NCBI GenBank assembly: GCA_023424865.1 | Contig: JAFADM010000356.1 | Location: forward strand, 1-5,221 | Direction: 5' to 3' | Length of the DNA stretch: 5,221 nucleotides | Origin: Bacillota bacterium | GTDB taxonomy: Bacteria > Bacillota_A > Clostridia > DSM-8532 | In this document: positions 1 to 5,221 of the stretch, in pieces | Position numbering within the stretch: the stretch's first letter is position 1 | How the letters are laid out: the number at the start of each line of letters is the position of its first letter | The notes under the pieces: generated by a model | Databases searched by the model: none | What the model was told of the DNA's origin: nothing | The model's input: the letters and a program-made list of their open reading frames with translations, nothing else | Translations under genes and position numbers: made by a program

Positions 1-823
1 TTACAAATTGCTCAAATTCATCCGTAAAAGGATAAAGAATTAAATCTCTGGGAGAGTCATAGGATCTGATTTTTACGAGATCGCTTTCACGTCCGCCAAC
101 ATGCTCGAACTTGTTGCTCCAAACAAAAAGAGACGAAATTTCGTTGATTCCCACAATGGGAGTAATGCTGGAATTATTGGCTTTAATTCCCTCCAAATAA
201 GCCTCCAGGCTTGCCATGTCGGTGATCTCGGGTAAATTGTAGGCTTTTCTTAAATCCTCTCTGTAAAACCAGCCTGCAGGGGTAAATTCCGGGTTGGTAC
301 AGGGTACGGCCAGAATTTTGCCGTCAAAGGTTGCCGATTCCCAGTCGTCAGTGGGAACGTTGGCCCAGGTTTGAGGCGCATAGTTGGGAATAAGCTCGGT
401 TAAATCCTTAAATGCACCCATTTTGGCGTACTTGCTGAAATCCGCCCAGGTAGAGGCAAAAATCATGTCGATGGATTCGCCGGATACCAGAAGCAGATTG
501 TACTTGCTCTGCCACTCGTTCCAGGTTGTAAAGTTAAGCTTCAGGTTGGTATTTAAATCCGCCTTCAGCTTTTCGTTGATAGCTTCGTCCACCATGGCCT
601 GATCCTTATGGGCGTCCCCCACCACATACCAAACAAGATTGGCGGCAGGCAGAGGCGTTGCCTCAGGGGTAGCCTCCGGCGTTGCGGAAGCCGTGGGCGA
701 GGAGCTGTCCGGAGTAGGCGTTGCACTGCTTCCGGTATTGGCACTGCCGCAGGCAGCAAGAGAGGAAGCAGTAAAAAGAACGGCCAGAGAGAGGGAAAGG
801 GTTCGAATCCATTGTCGTTTCAT
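1..823 (-). CDS. Lipoprotein substrate-binding protein of a sugar-type ABC importer (3' end cut by window)
   Basis: This reading frame starts at ATG 823-821 and stays open to base 1, giving 274 residues with no stop; the C-terminal part lies outside the window. Residues 1-24 form a lipoprotein signal peptide: K2, R3 and R7, a hydrophobic core (about 9-22), then a lipobox LAAC with the lipidated cysteine at 25. Residues 26-61 are a Ser/Thr/Pro/Ala-rich tether. The mature domain begins around LVWYVVGD (63-70) and continues with a pattern typical of extracellular solute-binding proteins, including WNEWQSKYNLLLVSGESIDM near residues 100-120. The WYxxGD opening resembles the LipO/DUF3502-type binding proteins that accompany LplB/YtcP permeases; the diagnostic C-terminal domain is not visible, so the subfamily is an inference. 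Family members are usually about 500-560 residues, so roughly half is missing. It should sit on the outer face of the membrane and deliver an oligosaccharide or similar ligand to the two permeases encoded just upstream. The ligand is unknown. Confidence 0.93.
   Translation of the reverse strand, partial: MKRQWIRTLSLSLAVLFTASSLAACGSANTGSSATPTPDSSSPTASATPEATPEATPLPAANLVWYVVGDAHKDQAMVDEAINEKLKADLNTNLKLNFTTWNEWQSKYNLLLVSGESIDMIFASTWADFSKYAKMGAFKDLTELIPNYAPQTWANVPTDDWESATFDGKILAVPCTNPEFTPAGWFYREDLRKAYNLPEITDMASLEAYLEGIKANNSSITPIVGINEISSLFVWSNKFEHVGGRESDLVKIRSYDSPRDLILYPFTDEFEQFV
653..685 (-). repeat. Short Ala-Thr-Pro-Glu repeat in the lipoprotein linker
   Basis: Residues 47-57 of the binding protein read ATPEATPEATP, encoded by an imperfect 12-base tandem unit with differing third codon positions. 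It lies in the 36-residue low-complexity tether between the lipidated cysteine and the folded domain. Such tethers hold the binding domain away from the membrane or wall; no binding role is implied. The synonymous differences between copies suggest the repeat is not a very recent duplication. Confidence 0.7.
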
Positions 824-829
824 ATAATT

Positions 830-835
830 CCTCCT
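830..835 (-). promoter_or_regulatory. Shine-Dalgarno site of the substrate-binding protein gene
   Basis: The minus strand reads AGGAGG, six bases before ATG 823-821. This is a consensus site with ideal spacing. It fixes the start of the lipoprotein gene, and the signal peptide that follows agrees with that choice. Confidence 0.85.
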
Positions 836-850
836 GTTTCATTGTATTGT

Positions 851-867
851 AAACCGCTATGCGATTT
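851..867 (-). other. Small RNA hairpin between second permease and binding-protein gene
   Basis: Read on the minus strand, AAATCGC, loop ATA, GCGGTTT can form a 7-pair stem (one G-U pair) with a three-base loop. Its first base is the last base of the permease stop codon TGA. No T-run follows, so it is not an intrinsic terminator. Hairpins placed after permease genes and before a binding-protein gene can block 3' decay or mark processing sites, but that function here is only a possibility. The stem is short and could be chance. Confidence 0.35.
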
Positions 868-1757
868 CAACCCTTGACAGCCCCAATGGTGAGGCCTTTA
901 ACAAAATACTTCTGCAAAAAGGGATAGAGGAAAATAACGGGACCCGTTACTACAACAGCCATGGCAAGCTTAATGGTTTCCGACGGAGGACTGTAGTTCT
1001 CCGTGGCAATAAGCCCCGCAAAGGAGGACTTAAGGAACTCCGCTTTGCGAAGAACATTGTAGAGAAGGCTTTGCAAATTGAACTTTTCAGGCGATACAAT
1101 GAACAAATTGCAAAGATACCAGTCGTTCCAATACCCCAGAGCCATGAACAGGCCTACGGTGGCAAGGCCGGGAATGGAAAGAGGCAGTATTAGCCTTAAA
1201 TAAATGGTAAAGTCCCCCGCGCCGTCGATTTTAGCCGATTCGGTTATCTCCATGGGTATGGATTTCATGAAGTTCTTTAACAGAATAATATTCCACGCAC
1301 TTATAAGGGGCGGTATAAGCATGGCCAGGTAGCTGTCCTTAAGGTGAAGATGCTGCACCATCAAAATATACCAGGGAATGAGTCCCCCGCTGAACAGGGT
1401 GGTGAAATAGATCATAAAGGCAAAGCTTCCTGCGTATTTAAAATCCTTCCTTTGAAGCACATAAGCACCCATGGTCTGGAGAAACAGGCCCAGAGCAGGG
1501 CCTAAAAGGGTGAGGCAAATGGTTACAAGATAGGCTCTGCCAATTTCTCTTGCAGACTTAAAGAGCTCTTTATAGGCACTGAAGGTAAACTGCCTGGGCA
1601 GTATGCCGTAGCCGTCTATTAATATGGCGTTTTCTGAGGATAAGGAACCGGAAATAATGAGCCAAAACGGAATGACACAAGCCAGCGAAAAAAGGGTGAG
1701 CGTGGTATAGCTAATCCAGTTAAATGCAATAAGGGAGCCATCCTTCTTAATTTTCAT
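867..1757 (-). CDS. Carbohydrate ABC transporter permease, YtcP/LplC-like (MalG-type)
   Basis: A 296-residue inner-membrane permease of the binding-protein-dependent transport family (PF00528 type). Six hydrophobic segments are visible at about 15-37, 78-100, 110-133, 143-161, 194-212 and 264-283. The cytoplasmic EAA loop that docks the ATPase lies at 173-191, with E173, A175, D178, G179, A180 and the closing L190-P191. Other family hallmarks are SGGLIPWYIL near 124-132, YWNDWYLCNLF near 209-219, and the C-terminal VKGLTIGAVKG, which is characteristic of the YtcP/LplC branch. Length is normal for the family and the gene looks intact. The start is supported by AGGAGG at 1774-1769. The upstream permease ends 15 bases before this start, with its stop inside that ribosome site, so the two permeases are almost certainly co-translated and form a heterodimeric channel. 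The binding protein follows after 43 bases. Substrate is probably an oligosaccharide but cannot be named. Confidence 0.95.
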   Translation of the reverse strand: MKIKKDGSLIAFNWISYTTLTLFSLACVIPFWLIISGSLSSENAILIDGYGILPRQFTFSAYKELFKSAREIGRAYLVTICLTLLGPALGLFLQTMGAYVLQRKDFKYAGSFAFMIYFTTLFSGGLIPWYILMVQHLHLKDSYLAMLIPPLISAWNIILLKNFMKSIPMEITESAKIDGAGDFTIYLRLILPLSIPGLATVGLFMALGYWNDWYLCNLFIVSPEKFNLQSLLYNVLRKAEFLKSSFAGLIATENYSPPSETIKLAMAVVVTGPVIFLYPFLQKYFVKGLTIGAVKG

Positions 1758-1768
1758 ATTCGTGCGTA

Positions 1769-1774
1769 CCTCCT
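1769..1774 (-). promoter_or_regulatory. Shine-Dalgarno of second permease overlapping the stop of the first
   Basis: The minus strand reads TTTTAGGAGG, in which TAG (1775-1773) is the stop codon of the first permease and AGGAGG (1774-1769) is the ribosome site of the second. Eleven bases separate it from ATG 1757-1755, slightly longer than optimal. A ribosome terminating on the first gene covers the site of the next, which suggests translational coupling and matched amounts of the two channel subunits. Confidence 0.8.
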
Positions 1775-2732
1775 AAAACAGGGCGTAATCGGGATTCACT
1801 TTTTTCACAATGGCATTGGTCAGCATGACCAGGAAAAAGCCGAAGACCGATTGATAGAGCCCCGCTGCCGTGCCCATTCCGATATCGAAATTCTGGGTAA
1901 GGGATCGGTAAACGTAGGTGTCAATGATATCGGTGGCATCCATTAAAAGGCTGTTGCGGCCCACAAGCTGGAAGAACATATCAAACTGGCCCTTCATAAT
2001 GCGGCCAAGGCTAAACAGAAAAAGAATAATAAAGGTTGGCTTTAATAGGGGAAGGGTAATGCGGCGAATTTGCTGGAAGACGGTGGCGCCGTCAATTTTG
2101 GCCGCCTCATAATACTCTTCGCTGATACCCATAATAGCTGCAAGATACACCACTGAGCCATAGCCCGTACCCTTCCAGACATTTACTATGACAAAGATGT
2201 ATTTCCAGGCCGAGGGTTCCGAATAGAAGGGGTAAGGGTCCATTCCCCATTTTTGAAGGAGGCTGTTAATAACGCCGTTATCCACATTTAATAGATTGTA
2301 GGCAAACACAGCCACCAGGACATAGGAAATAAAGTGAGGCAGCAAAAGCATGGACTGAGCTGTTTTCTTAAATACTTTATTAGTAATCTCAGCCAGCATA
2401 ATGGCAACGGTTATTTCTACCAGGCTGCCGATTAATATGAAGGCCAGATTGTAGAGCACCGTATTGGCGGTTATTTTTGCGATAGTACCCGAGGTAAACA
2501 GAAATTCAAAATTCTTAAGTCCTACAAAGGGGCTTCCGAATAAGCCTCCCTGCATGTTGTAGCGGGTAAAGGCATAATAAATCCCCACCATGGGTATGTA
2601 GCTGAAAAGTACAAAATAGGCCATTACGGGAGTAATCATGGCAAACAAGGTTTTATTACGCTTAAATTCCCGAATAAACCCCTGCTTTACCGGAAGTGCT
2701 TGGCCACGGGGGGACGGTTTGGTACTGCTCAT
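1773..2732 (-). CDS. Sugar ABC transporter permease, LplB-like (MalF-type)
   Basis: A 319-residue membrane permease, first gene of the transporter operon. The N-terminus (1-25) is polar and basic, followed by hydrophobic segments at about 26-48, 89-112, 126-147, 178-200, 231-252 and 288-309. The EAA loop has E209, A210, A211, D214, G215, A216 and ends at L227-P228; it is a full match to the ATPase-docking motif. The region around ITPVMAYFVLFSYIPMVGIY (33-52) and the C-terminus KKVNPDYALF match the LplB-type family. The start chosen is ATG 2732-2730, preceded by AGGAGG at six bases. The frame is open for 34 more codons to an ATG at 2834, but that extension lacks a good ribosome site, does not resemble the family N-terminus and would be read across the predicted promoter. 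It partners the YtcP-like permease to form the channel. No ATPase is encoded nearby; a shared MsmX-type ATPase is the likely energy source by family analogy. Confidence 0.94.
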   Translation of the reverse strand: MSSTKPSPRGQALPVKQGFIREFKRNKTLFAMITPVMAYFVLFSYIPMVGIYYAFTRYNMQGGLFGSPFVGLKNFEFLFTSGTIAKITANTVLYNLAFILIGSLVEITVAIMLAEITNKVFKKTAQSMLLLPHFISYVLVAVFAYNLLNVDNGVINSLLQKWGMDPYPFYSEPSAWKYIFVIVNVWKGTGYGSVVYLAAIMGISEEYYEAAKIDGATVFQQIRRITLPLLKPTFIILFLFSLGRIMKGQFDMFFQLVGRNSLLMDATDIIDTYVYRSLTQNFDIGMGTAAGLYQSVFGFFLVMLTNAIVKKVNPDYALF

Positions 2733-2738
2733 AGGAAA

Positions 2739-2744
2739 CCTCCT
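2739..2744 (-). promoter_or_regulatory. Shine-Dalgarno site that fixes the LplB-like permease start
   Basis: AGGAGG on the minus strand, six bases before ATG 2732-2730. It decides between this start and the in-frame ATG at 2834-2832, which is preceded by TGTTCAGTTCAAA, with no purine-rich ribosome site at the right distance. Confidence 0.88.
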
Positions 2745-2777
2745 TAAACTGCAACGTATCAGCTGTTCGTCGGTTTC

Positions 2778-2806
2778 ATTATAAAAAGCCGTCCTGCCGT
2801 CATCAA
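2778..2806 (-). promoter_or_regulatory. Predicted sigma-A-type promoter of the transporter operon
   Basis: On the minus strand a -35 element TTGATG (2806-2801, four of six to TTGACA) is followed by a 17-base spacer and a perfect -10 TATAAT (2783-2778). The start of transcription would fall near 2771-2770 (G or A), leaving a leader of about 39 bases that contains the AGGAGG site of the first permease. The element lies in the gap after the regulator gene and points at the transporter genes. The weak -35 fits a promoter needing an activator, and a repeat that may be an AraC-type operator overlaps it. Confidence 0.7.
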
Positions 2807-2836
2807 CTTGACATTCCCATTTTGAACTGAACATTT
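2804..2836 (-). promoter_or_regulatory. Candidate AraC-type operator: direct repeat overlapping the -35
   Basis: Two 13-base imperfect copies lie in the same orientation: AAATGTTCAGTTC (2836-2824) and GAATGTCAAGTTG (2816-2804), agreeing at nine of 13 positions and offset by 20 bases, about two helical turns. The promoter-proximal copy overlaps the -35 hexamer by three bases. Tandem direct sites reaching the -35 are the usual layout for AraC-family activators, and such a regulator is encoded immediately upstream. A weaker third resemblance, GTAAAATGACAGT (2873-2861), is not in the same phase. The match level is modest, so chance cannot be excluded. Confidence 0.35.
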
Positions 2837-2888
2837 ACGATTTGAGGAACTTTTTAAAGGACTGTCATTTTACAAACACAGTATTCTT

Positions 2889-5195
2889 TTACGACATTTG
2901 AAGGATTTTTCCGCTTTTCCGGAACTCCGCGGGGGTCATTCCATGGGTTTTTTTAAAGGCCTTAAAAAAATAAGGGCTGTTTGAAAAACCCGTGCGCTCC
3001 GCAATTTCTCCCACGGACAGGCCGGTTTCGAGAAGGAGCTGCCGGGCTTTTCCCATTCGCACCTCAACAATATAGTCCAGAATGGTTTTTGACGTGTAAC
3101 GTTTAAAAACTCTGCCCAGATAAGCGGAGGAAAGCCCCAGCTCGTCGGCGATGCTTTCCAGGGACAGGGTTTGGTTCATGTACTTATTCTCAATTATCTC
3201 CATGGTTTTTCGGGCAGGTTCGTCCTGCCGGGTGCTTTTCTTCTCCTCCAAAAGGGCGGACAGACTACCGAATTTCTCCCTGAAATCATCGTAAATGTCC
3301 TCCAGAGTTTCAGCCCTTGAAAGGCTTGCAAACATACCGTTCATATAAAAGTCCTCCCCAAGGCCCGTACCTTCCTTTCCGGCTATAAGGACCGCCGCAC
3401 TGCCGATGGCATAGGAAAGATGAGCAAGGGCGATGTTAAAGGCCGCAAAGGGGTATTCCACAATTTCCTCCAAAATTTCCTCTACCAGGCTCATGGCCTC
3501 CTGGTCCTTTCCCTGCAAAAGAGCATTTAGAATAAGCTTCTCCTTCTTTTCAGGGTAAGTATAGGACCGGGCTTCCAAAGCCAGGTAATCCGCAGCGCGG
3601 ATAATGGAGCAGCTTCTGGTGAACATGCGGTAGAAGGAGGCCTTCAAGGCTCTGCTGTAAAGACGCCCCAGATTCTGGGCTGTTTTCTGCTTTTCGCTCA
3701 CGGTAAGCGTTACGGAAATCTCCAGGTATTTCAGTACTGAGTCCTGAACACCTTTTAACAGGGACAGGGGCAGCTCCTGCATGGCATCGGTCTGCCCTGC
3801 CTCCTGATTCACAAACAGAACAATTCTGTCTTCGTTCATATCCACAGCCATCACCTGACCACAGTTTGACAAAATTTCCTGAGCCACGTTCATTATGGCA
3901 AATTTGAAAAGGCTGCGGTCGCTACCCTCATACTTTTTCATAAAGGCTTCGTAACGATCGATACGGAGAATAAGGAGGGTAAAAAGGCCTGCCGGATCCA
4001 TCGGTATTCCAAGGCTTGAAAAGCTTTCGGCAACAGCCTCCTGCTCCTGACGCTCTTCGCTCAGCAGCAGCTTTTTAAGGTATTCCTCCTGGCTTCGGCG
4101 CAGGTGGGTGCGGCTTTCCATCTCCAGAAGCCGAAGCTTGCTCAGGCGCTTGTCGACGGTATCGGAGAGCCTTCTGGACAATAAGTAGGACAGAGTAAGG
4201 CCAATTCCCAGAATAATCATGGAAAACAGCACCGTAAAGCCCCGAAGTCTGGTGATGCTGGAGGTGATCTCCTCATAGGGCACCACCCGGATATAACGCC
4301 AGCCCAGTGCGTCGGGGGCCATATAGGCCACGAAGGATTTAACACCTTCCACCTGATCGATGAAATAACCGCTTCCGGGATCTATCAGTATCCGCTTTAT
4401 ATACGCTACCTGGGATACATCGGAAAGCCTGGGGTAGGCAGAGCCGTCGGTTACCAGCATTCCGGTGCTGTCGATGATAAAGGTGGCTCCCGTCTCGTCT
4501 TCCCACTCAGCCTCTTTGAAGGCTTCATTCCTGACGCCCGTACCGGCTTCATCCGTGCTGCCGGAGCCGGTCATGAGATAGGTTTCCAGGTAATTTACCA
4601 CGATCACACTTTCCGTGGGAGATGCGCTTATGGTATCGGATAAGAGAAAGCTGTACACATTGAATTCCGAAGGAGTGGGATACACCGCCTCAATTCTTCT
4701 CGGAATGGGCATTAAATTCCGGTAGGATTCTCTTTTGGCGAGGATATCCATTATTCCCTCATCATAGAAATCCTCCTGGCGCACAACCTGATTTTCCCCA
4801 TGCTCGGAGCTGATATAAATAAGGCCTGAGCGGCGGTTGTAAATATAGATGGAATCGATGTACGGCGACGTATTGCGGTAATAATTCAGCTGCGTCAAGC
4901 CGTTTCGTATATCAATGGGATCGATGTCGAGATGGTTTCGCAAGCTGGCGATATGGGTATCGATAAAAATCTGCTTTAATAAGGTGGAGGTGTTGTTCTT
5001 CATTTGAAGAGCGCCTTCACTCTTTTGCCTGAGATTGTTTCGTGTATAATCATAAATCTGGCCGGTTACAATATTTTCAAAGCTGAAATATAATATGGCC
5101 GAAAGAATAAGTATGGTTGCTACAATGGTGAGGGTCAAAGCTAAAAAAATACTGGAATAAAAGCTTCTCTTCTCTTTGAATCCATTCTTTTTCAT
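2889..5195 (-). CDS. Membrane-bound AraC-family transcriptional regulator with extracellular Cache-like sensor
   Basis: A 768-residue one-component sensor-regulator. After a short basic N-terminus comes a membrane helix (about 14-38), an extracytoplasmic region (about 40-317), a second helix (about 319-340) and a basic juxtamembrane stretch with a helical, charged linker (341-390). The outside part has features of a double Cache fold, such as SPYIDSIYIYNRRSG (110-124) and LGWRYIRVVPYEEI (297-310), the usual membrane-proximal end of these sensors. Residues about 403-530 (LFTLLILRIDRYEAF onward) resemble the degenerate GGDEF-like middle domain of YesN-type regulators; no GG[DE]EF motif is seen. 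The C-terminus (about 662-762) is an AraC/XylS DNA-binding domain with helix-turn-helix units at about 678-699 and 726-747 and the signature FKKTHGMTPAEFRK (747-760). There is no histidine-kinase or receiver domain. The start has a GGGAG-type ribosome site seven bases upstream. It probably activates the transporter promoter 83 bases beyond its stop codon in response to an external ligand, which is unknown. Confidence 0.95.
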   Translation of the reverse strand: MKKNGFKEKRSFYSSIFLALTLTIVATILILSAILYFSFENIVTGQIYDYTRNNLRQKSEGALQMKNNTSTLLKQIFIDTHIASLRNHLDIDPIDIRNGLTQLNYYRNTSPYIDSIYIYNRRSGLIYISSEHGENQVVRQEDFYDEGIMDILAKRESYRNLMPIPRRIEAVYPTPSEFNVYSFLLSDTISASPTESVIVVNYLETYLMTGSGSTDEAGTGVRNEAFKEAEWEDETGATFIIDSTGMLVTDGSAYPRLSDVSQVAYIKRILIDPGSGYFIDQVEGVKSFVAYMAPDALGWRYIRVVPYEEITSSITRLRGFTVLFSMIILGIGLTLSYLLSRRLSDTVDKRLSKLRLLEMESRTHLRRSQEEYLKKLLLSEERQEQEAVAESFSSLGIPMDPAGLFTLLILRIDRYEAFMKKYEGSDRSLFKFAIMNVAQEILSNCGQVMAVDMNEDRIVLFVNQEAGQTDAMQELPLSLLKGVQDSVLKYLEISVTLTVSEKQKTAQNLGRLYSRALKASFYRMFTRSCSIIRAADYLALEARSYTYPEKKEKLILNALLQGKDQEAMSLVEEILEEIVEYPFAAFNIALAHLSYAIGSAAVLIAGKEGTGLGEDFYMNGMFASLSRAETLEDIYDDFREKFGSLSALLEEKKSTRQDEPARKTMEIIENKYMNQTLSLESIADELGLSSAYLGRVFKRYTSKTILDYIVEVRMGKARQLLLETGLSVGEIAERTGFSNSPYFFKAFKKTHGMTPAEFRKSGKILQMS

Positions 5196-5221
5196 TCTTA
5201 AGCTCCCTCTGTGTCCCGCAT
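5196..5221 (-). promoter_or_regulatory. Ribosome binding region of the regulator gene at the window edge
   Basis: AGGGAG (5208-5203 on the minus strand) lies seven bases before ATG 5195-5193. The regulator frame has no stop in these 26 bases, but also no ATG, GTG or TTG, so the chosen start is the only one visible. A TAA at 5200-5198 in another frame could end an upstream gene two bases before the regulator, but too little sequence remains to say. The regulator's promoter is outside the window. Confidence 0.55.

Noticed and set aside
565..759. Open frame of 64 codons on the minus strand, rich in Arg and Pro
   Set aside because: It is an out-of-frame reading of the GC-rich linker and early mature domain of the lipoprotein, with no ribosome site of its own.
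384..877. Three plus-strand open frames (384-602, 608-877, 639-827)
   Set aside because: All lie antisense to the binding-protein gene and have low-complexity or Arg/Gly/Ser-rich products with no family resemblance; they are shadows of the real minus-strand gene.
1918..2112. Plus-strand open frame of 64 codons
   Set aside because: It is antisense to the middle of the LplB-like permease, has a basic, unstructured-looking product and no recognisable domain.
2808..2841. Plus-strand TTGACA in the gap after the regulator gene, suggesting a divergent promoter
   Set aside because: No acceptable -10 lies at 16-18 bases (the nearest, TACGAT, is 22 bases away), and no plus-strand gene follows. The hexamer is explained by the direct repeat read backwards.
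2861..2882. Inverted repeat ACTGT/ACAGT just after the regulator stop, as a possible terminator
   Set aside because: The stem is only five pairs with a 12-base loop and is followed by no T-run.
2889..5195. Regulator gene as a histidine kinase because of its sensor and two membrane helices
   Set aside because: No H-box, ATPase domain or receiver domain is present; the C-terminus is a complete AraC DNA-binding domain.
1..5221. Mobile elements, CRISPR arrays, tRNA or rRNA genes, riboswitches
   Set aside because: No terminal repeats, transposase-like frames, regularly spaced repeats or recognisable structured RNA genes were seen; nearly all bases are in four ordinary genes, and the longest gap is 156 bases.

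Overview
The window looks like part of a Bacillota chromosome. Evidence is strong AGGAGG-type ribosome binding sites before every gene, a lipoprotein substrate-binding protein with a Ser/Thr/Pro/Ala-rich linker, and the pairing of a membrane-bound AraC regulator with a three-part sugar importer. This arrangement is common in Paenibacillaceae and Lachnospiraceae. The sequence alone does not let me choose between them. Base composition looks fairly even and no gene looks foreign to its neighbours.

All four genes lie on the minus strand, so transcription runs from high to low coordinates. First comes a 768-residue transmembrane regulator (5195 to 2889) with an outside sensor domain flanked by two membrane helices and a C-terminal AraC DNA-binding domain. 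A 156-base gap (2733-2888) follows. It holds a very good sigma-A-type promoter (-10 TATAAT, 17-base spacer, weak -35 TTGATG), with a pair of imperfect direct repeats 20 bases apart, the nearer one overlapping the -35. Next come two sugar-type ABC permeases (2732 to 1773, LplB-like; 1757 to 867, YtcP/LplC-like) and a lipoprotein substrate-binding protein (823 to beyond base 1). The binding-protein gene is cut by the window edge after 274 codons.

The likely working model is as follows. The regulator senses a sugar or related signal outside the cell and activates the promoter just downstream of its own gene. The lipoprotein captures an oligosaccharide and the permease pair imports it. No ATPase gene is in the window. 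Relatives of this transporter type usually borrow a shared MsmX-like ATPase encoded elsewhere, but that is inference here. The substrate cannot be told from the sequence.

This is a recognisable type of locus, not a new kind of system. The points most worth a second look are the promoter with its possible operator, a first-permease start codon that a longest-ORF rule would misplace upstream of the promoter, the stop codon embedded in the next gene's Shine-Dalgarno sequence, and a small hairpin between the second permease and the binding protein.
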